From assembly GCA_025603075.1 (NCBI GenBank), contig MU626266.1, positions 62,001-126,000 of the forward strand: a stretch of DNA of 64,000 nt, given 5' to 3'. Made by a program: the position numbers and the translations under genes. Origin of the DNA: Neoconidiobolus thromboides FSU 785. Taxonomy: Eukaryota > Entomophthoromycota > Entomophthoromycetes > Entomophthorales > Neoconidiobolaceae. Position 1 is the first letter of the stretch. Each line of letters starts with the position of its first letter. The notes below the pieces were generated by a model. The model was not told the DNA's origin, searched no databases, and saw only the letters and a program-made list of their open reading frames with translations. Positions 44,991-56,144 of the stretch are shown piece by piece.

Positions 44991-45084
44991 CGAATGTTTG
45001 GTTTTATCACTTTTTCCATTTTTTAAGCGTTATTTAAGTGGGAAAGCTGCTAATAAAATTCTTAAGCAAAAAAATACATCCTCA
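44991..45084 (-). mobile_element. Hairpin MITE, copy 18
   Basis: TA|CGAATGTTT..ACATCCTCA|TA, minus orientation. Confidence 0.83.
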
Positions 45085-45496
45085 TATATATTATATAATT
45101 TATAAAAACACAATAGTAATGCATTATAAAGACACTTTGAATTTAAGATGTAGAAAACATAATTTAAAACAAATTTATTAAATGACTAAAAAGTGCTTTA
45201 TCATAAGTATAGTTTACAAATATTACAATTTGTTATATAAACAAAAAATGCAAAACTAAAATTTATATTTCTGTTTAAACTATATTTATCAGCGTAATCA
45301 AGATGAAGTACTTGGAGGTTTAGAAATAAGAATAAAGGGTTTGGAATCCTGTTGTATCTGTTAAAAAATTGCTAAATTCGATGTTTTATGAATTTACTTT
45401 ATATTGAACTATACTCCCCATTGAACTTTTGCAACTATTTACTTGAAACCTATTAAGTACACTACTATAAAAGTCTAAATACTCAATAAAGATCTA

Positions 45497-45593
45497 AGGA
45501 CCTTTTTTTGGTTTCATCACTTTTTCCATTCTTAAAGCGCTATTTAACTGGAAAAGTTGCTAGTAAAATTCTTAAACAAAAAATACAACTCCA
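45497..45593 (-). mobile_element. Hairpin MITE, copy 19
   Basis: Left end TA|AGGACCTTT, right end CAACTCCA followed by the TA it shares with copy 20. Confidence 0.84.
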
Positions 45594-45595
45594 TA

Positions 45596-45696
45596 TGGGA
45601 GTGTTTTTTTTGACTTCATCATTTTTTCCATTTTTTAAGCACTATTTAAGCGGAAAATTCGTTAGTAAAATTCTTAAACACAAAAATACATCCCCA
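45596..45696 (-). mobile_element. Hairpin MITE, copy 20
   Basis: Same orientation as copy 19 and separated from it by a single TA, giving a head-to-tail pair. Both ends are complete (TGGGAGTGT..ACATCCCCA|TA). Confidence 0.88.
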
Positions 45697-46603
45697 TATA
45701 TTGAATGTATAACAATAAAGAAATTGGATGTAATAGTCCTTAAGAAAATCGAGTAATAATAAACATCTTCTTTAGTAGTGCTAATTTTAAAAAATCACTA
45801 TTGATTTGACATTTTAAATTGAAATGACTTAACATAAAAATATTGGTTTTTATCGTTAAACTGGTGTTATCTTCAGCTATATCACTATCAAAATATTCGA
45901 CATTAAAATTATGACCAAGTCTTTTTTTAATGATTAGCTGGAAATTGGAAATAAACTTTAAATTCAGGCTATTTCTGGTAGTAGTAGCAGTATAATTATC
46001 AGTTTCTAAAAATAACACTTTGAAACTATTGAACTTTGTTAATCAAAGTTAATTTCTCACAGTTTGAAGCAGTATAAGAAAGTAATTTCAAAGACTTTAA
46101 TTTGTTCAGACTTATATATCTAACAATATTTCTAATAAATATATAACCCCTTCGTATTCAAACACTTCAACCTGATTTAAAGAACCTAAAAATATATTTA
46201 ATAATGATGGAAAGTTACTTAATTTTAAAATTAATTTTTTTAACCTTGACAGTTCCAATTCTAGTGACTCAAATTTCATATCAATTTCATTACCAGGCGT
46301 AGTTACGTACTCTATTGATTTTATATTTGGACAATAATTCAAATAGTTGATGATTGTACTGTTTATATTGATATGTCTCATGAGTTGGCCATTTTCTTTG
46401 ATAAACTTCAACTGATAGTACCAGTATTTATCAAATCCTTCTTGATTATAGACTGAGAAAGTTAAGTTGTACTTGATAACTCTACTAACAATTCCAAATA
46501 AATATTTACTTAAAAAGCGGTACTTAAAGAGCTCAAATGGATCTGATAGTTTGAAGATTCTCTCTAATAAAAGATCTGGTAGTAAATCGAATTTCAGTGG
46601 CAT

Positions 46604-47975
46604 CTTTGGGTAAAATGAGAATATTAGGAATTAAAAGCGGGTCCTTTGTGTAGATTTATATGCCTTTGATTCATGATATCATTTTTTTAGTTTAGTTTAG
46701 TTTATTATAAAAAGTTAATAAATATCATACGAATTTGATTAAACAATGGTAAATACCAATTATTATTAATCAAGTTATGATAAAGATCAATCACTATAAG
46801 ATCAATCATGATAAAATTATGATAAGCATCAAAAATCAAACAATATCAAGTAAATAATAATAAGTAATCATTATTAAGCAGGTAACTATAAAAACTTTTA
46901 TTAATGATCAATCATTAAGGATTTCATTTATTGAGTTTTAGATAAAGGAATTGGCTTCTGTCACTTCTAGTTTGTCAAATAATTCCGAAATAAGATGGAC
47001 TTTATGATAAAATAAGCTAAGGTCGATTTACGCTTTATTATTATTAGCATATAATTTTATAATAAATGCAAGTCTATAAAAACAAGCATAACTAAGATAT
47101 TGCTTAAAGCTACAAACCATATGTTACAACTATAGCTTTAGCTTAATTTTATTTCTCTCATAGCAATAAAATCGAGTACTGTCAAATTCAATAACAATAT
47201 GCGAGTGTTTAGAGAAGGCTTTTAAGGTATTAATCATTAGGTCACTAGTATATTAGTCACTTTTTTATTATGAATGGTTTTATTGATTTGAAATTCCAAT
47301 ATTCATAACTATGGCATCAATTTCCCCAAAGTTTAATTAATTCTATGCCTATGTTTAAACTAATAGTAATATTACATTCAGTACTTATCCTTATTTTAGG
47401 CTTCTTATAAAATTTCAAATATTCTTTGAGTTATTTAAAGCAATGGCTTTCGCTTTAGCATGTTTTTTAATATTAAATATTATTTTTTTAGTTTTCTTTC
47501 TTTTGCTTACAAACAGTTATATAAAATTATTTTAGTATACCCCTTAAGTCTAAATGTTAAGTCAGAATCCACCTATTTTATAGTCTTACTCTCATTTTAA
47601 TATCGTCTCTTTTTTCAATACTATGTAAAAACCTCAAATATTATTTGCAGTCAACCTTAATCATTTCATTAAGTCTTAATTTAATATTAACTGATAATGA
47701 ACACAACTATAATTTTATTACTATTGGTTCAATGAGAAAATATTTCCTTTATTTAGAATTAAATAGTTTTTTCTATAAGTAGTAATCTGATTTTTGAAAA
47801 GCTTTTATCAAAGTTTAGAAAATATTAAGTAAAGATTATAATTAAAGTAAGTTATATAATAGTATAAAAGTAGAATTAAAGATTATTATATCAGTTTAGA
47901 CATTTAAAAAAGACAATCAGAACGTAAAAAATGAGGACAAATGTTTTATTGAGCTAATAATAATCCAATGTTAAT
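46604..47975. other. Intergenic in the F-box cluster
   Basis: 1.4 kb without MITE copies. Short diverged repeats of the type GATCAATCA/TATGATAA occur around 46740-46920. No gene is seen. Confidence 0.5.
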
Positions 47976-49304
47976 TTATTGTTGCCATATCCAATCTATC
48001 ATTGTATTATGTCTTAAATGGTGATGAAACTCTGAATCTCTGTAATAAATAGATATAATGAGTAATAGAGGGGTAGTAAGAGTAAGCCCAATTTTTGAGC
48101 CCGGGGTTGGACCCATCAGGTTAATACCTTTAATTTGAAGTACCTTAAGGTTTGGGAACAGATATAAAAGATTAGTAAATGCCTTATATTCAATACTAAA
48201 ATCACTGATTTTAATTTGTTTTATAAATCTACATTGTATTGACTTATATTTTTGATTATACGCTTTGCTATTATTTAGGTCGAGTTCAGTAAACATAACT
48301 TTATCAGAATTTAAAGGATTAATATGAATACTTTGAATATGTGGTACTAAAGAAATTGAACGTAGCAGTTCTTTTGATAAGCCAGCAATATGTATTTTCT
48401 TTAAATTAGATAATTTCAAAAAATCATAACTAATTCCGCACCTTGGATCAAAGCGACCTAATGTATTAATATTGCTACCTTCAATTAACTTTAACTTCTC
48501 TTCTTTGTAATCATTTTCAAAATAAGCACCCATGGCGTCCACTAATTTTATGCTATTAAATTTATAAAGGTTGCCAAAATATTTAATTTCAGAATAATTA
48601 CAAAAACCTTTTTCAATTTCTAACTTTAAGTTAGTAATAAAATCAATATTTGAATTAACTTGAGTAGGATCAATAAGTGAAATACCTGACTTTAGCTGCA
48701 ATACTTCTAACTTACTAAATTCTGTTTTAATAGTATCCAATCCGTTATAATCCAAATGGTCATAAGAATGTATTTTCAGTGATTTTAAACAATCTGGATT
48801 TAAATAGTCTATAATGTCTTTAATAACTATGTTGTTTCCTTCATACTTAAATATTTCTATTTGATTTAAATGACCTTTAAATATATTTAATAATTCTGAA
48901 CTTCCTTTCAATTCTAAATCCAACCTTTTCAATCTTAACAATTTTAACTCTATCAACTGCAATCCCATATCAATATTAATATCAGTATCATAATAGTCTT
49001 TATCTTCAAACTTGATCGATTTTAAGTTTGGACAATAATGTAAATAATTAATGGTTTTTTTACCTATATTAATATGCTTCATTAGTTTTCCATTTTGTTT
49101 AATAAACTTTGCTTGATAATGTTGAAGCTTATAAAACTTCTTTTCATTGTAAATTGAATAAGTTAAGTTAGATTCGATAGCTCTATTTACAATTCCGAAT
49201 AAATGTTTACTCAAATAACGTAACTCAAACAGCTCCACTGGATCCAATAACTCAAAAATTTCCTCTAGTAAAAGATCAGATAATAAATCGAAGCTCAATG
49301 ACAT
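47976..49304 (-). CDS. F-box/LRR-like protein, paralogue 1
   Basis: Single-exon gene of 442 residues. The N-terminal 45 residues fit an F-box (LLSDLLLEEIFELLDPVELF then ELRYLSKHLFGIV), which would bind Skp1 in an SCF ubiquitin ligase. The remainder has leucine-rich-repeat-like strands (HINIGKKTINYLHYCPNLKS, LKLLRLKRLDLEL, FSKLEVLQLKSG, LKKIHIAGLSKELLRSISLV, LFPNLKVLQIKGI). The substrate is unknown. The length and most blocks match paralogues 2 and 3, showing tandem duplication. All copies here are transcribed on the minus strand. Confidence 0.8.
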   Translation of the reverse strand: MSLSFDLLSDLLLEEIFELLDPVELFELRYLSKHLFGIVNRAIESNLTYSIYNEKKFYKLQHYQAKFIKQNGKLMKHINIGKKTINYLHYCPNLKSIKFEDKDYYDTDINIDMGLQLIELKLLRLKRLDLELKGSSELLNIFKGHLNQIEIFKYEGNNIVIKDIIDYLNPDCLKSLKIHSYDHLDYNGLDTIKTEFSKLEVLQLKSGISLIDPTQVNSNIDFITNLKLEIEKGFCNYSEIKYFGNLYKFNSIKLVDAMGAYFENDYKEEKLKLIEGSNINTLGRFDPRCGISYDFLKLSNLKKIHIAGLSKELLRSISLVPHIQSIHINPLNSDKVMFTELDLNNSKAYNQKYKSIQCRFIKQIKISDFSIEYKAFTNLLYLFPNLKVLQIKGINLMGPTPGSKIGLTLTTPLLLIISIYYRDSEFHHHLRHNTMIDWIWQQ

Positions 49305-50953
49305 TTGGTAGGAAATTAAAATAAAAATAAAAGGTAAAAAAGATCCGCTTGTTTATAAATCACAATATGATCTTCAAAATAGCATTGGCATGATATCAAG
49401 AAAGTACAAAGCCAAGTGTCACACTAATCAAAAGTATAAGGTTATTTCCAAAGAAGTTCTGCTTTTGGGCAAATCTACTTGCGTAAGGGTGTAGAATTGC
49501 TACAGTCGATTTTTTTTACACAAAAAGAATTTCGCTTTTAGATATAAAAGATGTTTCTGTTGAAGCTAATAATGTTTCTATTTTTGCTCGAGAGAAGGAG
49601 GTTACTTTGGACACGACTTTATAAGTCAAAATATAGAATTATTTTTGTAAAACTAGTTGCAAAGATTTACAAAGATTTATTTTAAAAGCGTTTTATATAG
49701 TTTAGTTAGGATCTCCAGATTAAGAAAAATAAATTTATCATTAAACTTGTAATTCATAAATAATAATAAAAACAAAGGATGTAGTATTTTTAATAAACAA
49801 TAAGCAATTTGTAAAGTTTAATTTACAATCTTCCTGTATTTAATAACTGCTTGCATATCTTAAGTTACAATTTTTGCAATTTTAGTATCTTTATTAAAAA
49901 GATCCCAATAGCTATTAAATTTTTTTTGGCTAGATTTAACCATAGGCTAAAATTGAAAATGATGGTAAATTTATAATATAATAACATAAAATATTAAAGA
50001 AAATCTTTGAGGCATGTGTGTTTCAATATTAAAATTTATTCAAAATGTTTTTAAATGTATTAAATAGCATTAATCTGATAAAAATATAAATAGTAACAAG
50101 ATTCATAAAGATAGTAATAAAAATTAAACGTATGGGTTTTTTTTGACTTCATTACTTTCCATCTTTTAAGCGCTGTTAAGTGGAAAGATTGTTAGTAAAT
50201 TCTTAAATACCAAAATACATCCCCAAATATAAAGATAAGAAATTATATACTAATTTTAAAAACTAGCATTATCATTTATATAATATTTTGTATATTTTAT
50301 GTTATCTATTAATAAAGTGTGTTTAATATTGTTTTATAGTTTGATTATTTTCAATCTTTTTTCCTTTCAAACTTGAGATTTACTTAAAAAATACACGTAT
50401 TTTTTGAATTGTATTTTGTATAAACTACTTAGTATAAAAAATAAAGTATGTTTTAAGTTAAATAAAATACAATTTATATCCAAATTGATGATTCCACAAA
50501 AAACTGTAAAATAAATCACACTTTATATAAGAAATACGTAAATCTAAATATAATAAGTTCCATCTAAACGATTTAATGTATTTTAAAATAAATCCCTGTA
50601 AACCTAGCTACAGATAGTCCTATTGTGGTTATAAGAAAAAAAATCAAGTACAAAAAGTTGATAATTTTCAACAAAAGTGAATGAAATTTGAAAATATTAT
50701 TATAGGAGTTCTTAATTTTATAACTTTTATAATAGCTGTTCTTAAATTTCTTTATCTTATCTTATTTATTTCTTCTCATGTGTGACAGTGATATGATAGA
50801 AAGACTATTTAAAGTTTGCTGTTTGATGCTATCAAGGTGGACTTACTGATTAATATTGTATTATTAAAATCTTAGTTTTAAACTGCAAACAAAAATAGAT
50901 AATACAAAAGACACATTATTTCTAATAAACACAACGCATTCACGCTCAACCTA
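49305..50953. other. Intergenic in the F-box cluster
   Basis: 1.65 kb, AT-rich, with MITE copy 21. It holds the promoter of paralogue 1. No other coding or repeat signal is recognised. Confidence 0.5.
50133..50225 (-). mobile_element. Hairpin MITE, copy 21
   Basis: Minus orientation, TA|TGGGTTTTT..ACATCCCCA; the core CGCTGTTAAGTGG is one base short of the usual stem. Confidence 0.82.
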
Positions 50954-52288
50954 CTATATACATATCCAGTTTATCTTTGGATTGTTTTCTAATTCATTAT
51001 AATAAATTGACTTCTTTACTTTAACAGAAGTAACAAGTAATAAGGAATAAGCAAGGTTAAAATTGATATTTTCATTTTTGGCCGTCAACTTAAAATCTTT
51101 AATTTTAACCTTTTCAAGATTGGGAAATAATAAAGATAAACAATACAGCTCATTAAAATAACTATTAAATTTATTGATTTCAATTTGCTTTATTGATTTA
51201 CATTGAATTGCTTTATATTCTTGATCACACTCTTCATTGTTTATCAGATCAGGTTGGTTGAATTCCTTAATAAAACAAAAGCTTACAATATCAACATAAA
51301 TAGTTTGTATATTTAGTGATAAAGAAATTGAATATAACAGTTCTTTTGAGAAATAATCAATCTTAATTTCTTTTAAAGTGGATAATTTTATAAAATCATA
51401 ATTGATCCTACCACATTTGCTAAAAAAGCCTAAGGAAACAACGTTACTATCCTTCATTAACTCTATATTATTATCTTTATCATTCATATTAAAATATGAT
51501 TTATTAACATCTATCAATTTAATGCTTTTGAATTTACGTAAGTCTCCAAAGCATCTAATATTAAAAGCATTATTACAATCATTATGTAATTCCCCTTCTA
51601 TTTCTAACTCTAAATTAGAAGCAAAATTTATATTAGGGACGATATTACTAACAGTAACAATTGCTCTCTTTGATTTCAAACATAGAACTCTCAGATTATT
51701 GAATTTCTCTTTAATAACGTCTAATCCGTTAAGATGTAAATTGCAGTTATAATTTATTTTAAGTGACTTTAAGATGTTTGGATTTAAATAATTGGTGATG
51801 GTATCAAAACTTAAAACATCCCCTAGGAACTCAACTGCTTCAGACTGATATAAATGTTTTTTCAAGATATCTAAAGGTTGTAAAGTAGTACCTAATTTTA
51901 TTGTAAACCTTTTCAGCTTTGGAAAAATTATGTTTATTTTATTATTATTGTCGAGTGAATAATAAAAAAGTCTGGCTTCAAAATATATTGAAACCAAATT
52001 TGGGCAATAATTTAATAATTTAAGGTCATCATATTTCACGTTTTCATTTATGTTTATATGTTTCATTAATATACCATTCTCTTCAATAAACTTTTCTTGA
52101 TAATATCGATATTGCTGAAATTCTTCTTGGTTATAAACTGAATAACTTAAGTTGTATTCAATAACTCTACTTGCAATTACATGCAAATATTTACTCAAGA
52201 AGCGTAACTCAAGTAACTCAACTGGATCTAATAATTTGAAAATTTCTTCTAATAAAAGATCTGATAATAAATCGAGTTTTAATGACAT
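50954..52288 (-). CDS. F-box/LRR-like protein, paralogue 2
   Basis: 444 residues, one exon. The F-box reads LLSDLLLEEIFKLLDPVELL then ELRFLSKYLHVIA. The N-terminal helix YRYYQEKFIEENGILMKHIN and the closing segment NELENNPKINWI are shared with the paralogues (DWIW in the others, NWIC here). LRR-like strands include IFPKLKRFTIKLG, FNNLRVLCLKSK and LFPNLEKVKIKDF. MITE copy 22 begins 39 bp upstream of the start codon, so it sits in the promoter or 5' leader. The family call is moderately firm; the substrate is unknown. Confidence 0.8.
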   Translation of the reverse strand: MSLKLDLLSDLLLEEIFKLLDPVELLELRFLSKYLHVIASRVIEYNLSYSVYNQEEFQQYRYYQEKFIEENGILMKHININENVKYDDLKLLNYCPNLVSIYFEARLFYYSLDNNNKINIIFPKLKRFTIKLGTTLQPLDILKKHLYQSEAVEFLGDVLSFDTITNYLNPNILKSLKINYNCNLHLNGLDVIKEKFNNLRVLCLKSKRAIVTVSNIVPNINFASNLELEIEGELHNDCNNAFNIRCFGDLRKFKSIKLIDVNKSYFNMNDKDNNIELMKDSNVVSLGFFSKCGRINYDFIKLSTLKEIKIDYFSKELLYSISLSLNIQTIYVDIVSFCFIKEFNQPDLINNEECDQEYKAIQCKSIKQIEINKFNSYFNELYCLSLLFPNLEKVKIKDFKLTAKNENINFNLAYSLLLVTSVKVKKSIYYNELENNPKINWICI

Positions 52289-53672
52289 TTGAAGATAAAA
52301 TAAATTAAAAAGTAAGAATGTGAGTTTGGAGATGTGTTTTTTTAAGAATTTTACTAATAATCTTTCTGCTCAAATAGCGCTTAAAAATAGAAAGAGTGAT
52401 GAAACCAAAAATATCCTCAGTTTATTTTTAACTGTAACAATTTCTTAAAATTTAGACTTACAAAAAAACAAGGTAAAATAAACAAGCTATTATTGGCTAA
52501 ATTAAACAACGATTTTTGTGACTTTTTTCAACTAATTAGCTTTTGAGCATTAAATTTATTTTTTAAAAATCTCAATAAAATAAACTCTCAAGTGTTCTAT
52601 CTTAAATTAATAAGTATTGAAAGGAGACAAGCTAAGAAGAATCAGAAGGACTTTAAAACAAGAATTTTCAAGTCAAATCCAAGGCAAGGGAACCAATTTT
52701 TATAGATTAGCTATAGATAAGCATAACGACAAATTACATTTAATGGCTTTAAGTTTTAGCTCACATAATTTTGATAGTATAAAAAATGGATAAAAAGACA
52801 AATGGAGGTACAATTCTATATTTATCAGAAAGATTTATGTACAAGAAATATATTTGCTACTGTCTATTTAGTACAATTAAAGCATGAAGAAAGGAAGGAA
52901 AAGAACACAGTAGAATGTCAAGTAGTTGGATATGAGGGTAATAATTTTAAAAAGATTACAAGGGGAAATTCATAATTTATGAGTGAATAATAAATAGAAA
53001 GGTAATCAGTCATTTTAATATTATTGATGAGCTTTGATTATAGGTGTTTAATTGTGATTATAATATTTCAACGCATATATTGTCATTAAGTTAATAAAGG
53101 CATCAATAGTAGAATAAAATAAAATGTCGTGTTTTTAAATTAAAGAATAACGTAATAAATAAGCAAAAGAAGGTAATAGCTGTTTTTTTGTATTGATAGC
53201 AATGATAGATTCTAACCTGTGGTAAATAAGTTTGAGCTTATCATTTGTAAACATTTTAATAATTGCGTTTTTTTTGGTATTTTATTATAATAAATTTGTT
53301 AGTTGTGTTTAATATGTATTACTAACATACTTAATAAAGTAAATTTAAATGAAATAAGAATGCAATTTAAGGTAGACTTTCTATTATATCTATGATAATT
53401 ATAAATAAAAGTAATACTTGAAATTTATCCCAGTACATATTCTAATACTCATAATTAAAGGATTGGAGTTTATAAAAGTCATTATTTCGAAAAGACTATT
53501 TTACATTAAAACACATATAGTTGTATTGAATAATGGTATCAAAACTAGATAATAATGTTATTCAAGCATGAACTAAAATATAAAAAAGCATAGTTTAAAG
53601 AAAACTTTAAAAATAAGTCTAATAAATGCTTTATTTCTATAAAAATAATACAATGAATTTGACTTTGATTTA
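52289..53672. other. Intergenic in the F-box cluster
   Basis: 1.4 kb with MITE copy 22 at its left end. The stretch 52620-52980 is less AT-rich than its surroundings and has short protein-like open pieces, possibly a very old transposon or gene relic, but I could not identify it. Confidence 0.45.
52327..52419 (+). mobile_element. Hairpin MITE, copy 22
   Basis: Ends TGGAGATGT and ATATCCTCA; directly upstream of F-box paralogue 2. Confidence 0.83.
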
Positions 53673-55004
53673 TTATAGCCATACCCAATCTATCATTGGA
53701 TTTTCATTTAACTGATTGTGAAACCTTGTATTTTTATAAAGGAACGGTATAATAATTAATAGATGGGTTGTAAGATTAAAATCCAAATTAATATTAATAT
53801 CAACACTATTGTCTTCAATATATTCAATCTTGAGTATTGCAAGGCTTGGAAATAGGAATAAAAGATTCGTAATTACATTATATCCATTAACAAAATATCC
53901 AATTTTAGCTTGTTTAACAAATTTACATCGTAATGAATAATGTTTTTCATCAAATTTTTCATCCTCATTCAATTTGAACTTATCATGTATGTCTGTATAA
54001 CTATCAATCTGGCCAATATGAATAACTCTAATATGTTGCAATAAAGAAATCGAGCTTAACAATTCTTCAAATAAGCGAGTAATACATACATCTGTCAAAG
54101 TGGATAATTTTAAAAAATCTTTATTAACCTGATGCTTGGAATCAAAATAACCTAAAGTAATAATATTGCTATCTTTTGCTGATTCTATAATTTTCTCTTT
54201 ATTATTAATATCAAAGTAAACCCCTGGCCCATTTATCAATTTTATGCTCTTTAATTGTTTTAGAATACCAAAATACTCAATGTTAAAATTACAATTAGCT
54301 CTTTCTTTAATGACCAGATGTAAGTTAGAGCTAAAGTTCACATTGGGGTTAATTTTAGTGGAAGTAAGGATTGAACAGTGGGATCTCAAGTGTAACACTT
54401 TCAAGTTATTAAATTTTGATTTAATTACATCTAGTCCGTCACAGTCTAAATTATAAAGAGAAAATAATTTCAATGACTTTAAATTATTTGGATTAAAATA
54501 GCTGATAATGTCCTTGATAACTAAATTACATCCTTCATATTCAAAGTCTTCAACTTGATTTAAATAATCTGCGAACATACCTAATGTTGGTGAATATTCA
54601 AATAAGCTTAAAAAGAGCTTTTTTAATCCTGGTAATTTTACCTTTGGTAATTTGAAGTCCACAGTAACCCCTTGCTGATCGAAATCATCATTGAGATCAG
54701 GCTCAAACTTCAATGATATTAAATTAGGACAATAAGTTATATGATCAACAATATTTTGATTTATAATAATATGCTTCATTAGCGGTCCATTTTGTTTAAT
54801 AAAGACTTCTTGAATATGTCGATATTCTTCGAAGCTATAATGGTGGTTGTAAACTGAGTAGGTCAAGTTAACTTTGATAGCTTTACTTGCAATTCCAAAT
54901 AAATATTTACTTAAAAAGCGCAACTCAAATAATTCACCTGGATCCAATAACTTGAAGATTTCCTCTAGTAAAAGATCTGGTAATAAATCAAATTTTAGTG
55001 GCAT
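53673..55004 (-). CDS. F-box/LRR-like protein, paralogue 3
   Basis: 443 residues, one exon. The F-box reads LLPDLLLEEIFKLLDPGELF then ELRFLSKYLFGIA. Later blocks line up with the other copies: FIKQNGPLMKHIIINQNIVD, YLNQVEDFEYEGCN, KSLKLFSLYNLDCDGLD, FGILKQLKSIKLING, FLKLSTLTDVCITRL, LFLFPSLAILKIEY and the C-terminal NENPMIDWVWL. It is the most complete match to the broken copies, so it is a useful reference for them. It is probably an SCF substrate adaptor. Confidence 0.8.
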   Translation of the reverse strand: MPLKFDLLPDLLLEEIFKLLDPGELFELRFLSKYLFGIASKAIKVNLTYSVYNHHYSFEEYRHIQEVFIKQNGPLMKHIIINQNIVDHITYCPNLISLKFEPDLNDDFDQQGVTVDFKLPKVKLPGLKKLFLSLFEYSPTLGMFADYLNQVEDFEYEGCNLVIKDIISYFNPNNLKSLKLFSLYNLDCDGLDVIKSKFNNLKVLHLRSHCSILTSTKINPNVNFSSNLHLVIKERANCNFNIEYFGILKQLKSIKLINGPGVYFDINNKEKIIESAKDSNIITLGYFDSKHQVNKDFLKLSTLTDVCITRLFEELLSSISLLQHIRVIHIGQIDSYTDIHDKFKLNEDEKFDEKHYSLRCKFVKQAKIGYFVNGYNVITNLLFLFPSLAILKIEYIEDNSVDININLDFNLTTHLLIIIPFLYKNTRFHNQLNENPMIDWVWL

Positions 55005-55100
55005 CAGGTGTCTAATAATGTAAAATATAAAAGAAAAATTGGACTATTGATTTAAATTCGTGATTGTAATTTAAAAAGGTAAAATTGAACATAAGGATAT

Positions 55101-55275
55101 AGCTATTAAAAAATGAAAATGGATGCTTCAGGAGTGCTTTCAGCAAAAAGATTTATAAAAACTGCATTTTACTTATAAAGCCTGATGCAAATTTAACTGA
55201 ATTGGTATAGTTTTACTTTTTTTTATTTTTTACTGAAAACACTCCTGAAGCATCCATTTTCATTTTTTAATAGCT
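55101..55275. mobile_element. Second MITE-like element with 43-bp terminal inverted repeats
   Basis: The arms 55101-55143 and 55233-55275 are reverse complements with a single mismatch; each begins AGCTATTAAAAAATG and contains GGATGCTTCAGGAGTG. About 90 bp of unrelated AT-rich DNA lies between. It is a different family from the hairpin MITE; only one copy was found here, about 100 bp upstream of F-box paralogue 3. Confidence 0.85.
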
Positions 55276-56144
55276 GGAACTTTCAGCTTCCCAAAGTTAA
55301 ATAAACAAAACACAATTTTTAATAAAACTATAAAACTACTTATAAAAAATAATATAGTACAGTAAGTAGTAATATCAATAGGATTACTATTTTATAAAGT
55401 AAAAAAATAAAAAATAAAAAATAAAAATTTCTTATTAAGCCTTATTTACTATTTTTTGCAGCTTTTGTTATATAATCTGATAAAATTTGACAAAAATTAG
55501 AAAAAATAGATTACAAAAGCATGTAGTGATATCCAAATTGGCTTCATTTTTTTTATCCAATTTTGAAATATTTAATGTTTTAAAAGCTTTATTTAAAGTT
55601 CTGTAAAGATACACAACACAGTTTTAGTCTACTTTGTTATAAGTTATATTATAAGTTAGCAGGATTTTTGCTAAATTTGATAGTAATTCCAGGATTAGCA
55701 AGGTTTTTATCAATACAATCTATATATTAATATTAATCAAAGCTGTAATATGTAAATAGTTCCATGCCTTTGTAAAACTTTGTTGAGAAATATCAATTGT
55801 TAATTGTTTTATAGTTAACATTAAAGGTTTGCTATCAAATAAATAAAATATTTTAATGTTATAATTACATTATTAATATATTTATAAGTCAATAAATAGC
55901 TATATGGGAAGGGGTGGTTAATCACAAAACTATAATTAATTGCTTTTATATAATATAAGCAATGTAATAGTAGTTTTTACTTGTTATTATAGTTACCTGC
56001 TCTTTAACTATTTATTAATTTAGCTATTAATAATTTAAACAATATTAACATTTAGTAATTGATCTTTATTATTTAATAAATTATCTACTTCGTTAATAAA
56101 TTTTTAAATTTTATTTTATTTTTGTAAAATAAGCTGATGTAAGA

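Larger units (their letters stand above)
42536..45289. other. Repeat-rich intergenic block
   Basis: 2.7 kb with no intact gene; it holds seven MITE copies (12-18) and one copy of the dispersed 650-bp repeat. The sequence between them is AT-rich and shows no exon. Confidence 0.6.
45290..46603 (-). pseudogene. F-box gene broken by frameshifts and a MITE pair
   Basis: The first 163 codons (46112-46603) are open: MPLKFDLLPDLLLERIFKL, then FRFLSKYLFGI-type F-box residues, FIKENGQLMRHININ and LNQVEVFEYEG. The frame then breaks. Later family blocks continue in another frame at 45740-46018 (NLKFISNFQLIIKKR, NFNVEYF, HFNLKCQINSDFLKL), with an internal deletion after NVEYF. Two adjacent MITEs (45497-45696) follow, and beyond them the conserved NPLFLFLNLQVLHLDYAD block can still be read near 45300-45370. 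It is a pseudogene of the cluster. Confidence 0.82.

Noticed and set aside
45508-45756. 82-codon plus-strand open frame
   Set aside because: It spans the MITE pair (copies 19 and 20); the repeated peptide YLSGK-SKILKHKN comes from the element itself.
52620-52980. Possible copia-type polyprotein relic
   Set aside because: Short pieces such as VECQVVGYEGN look vaguely like a retroelement, but no ordered set of motifs could be followed.
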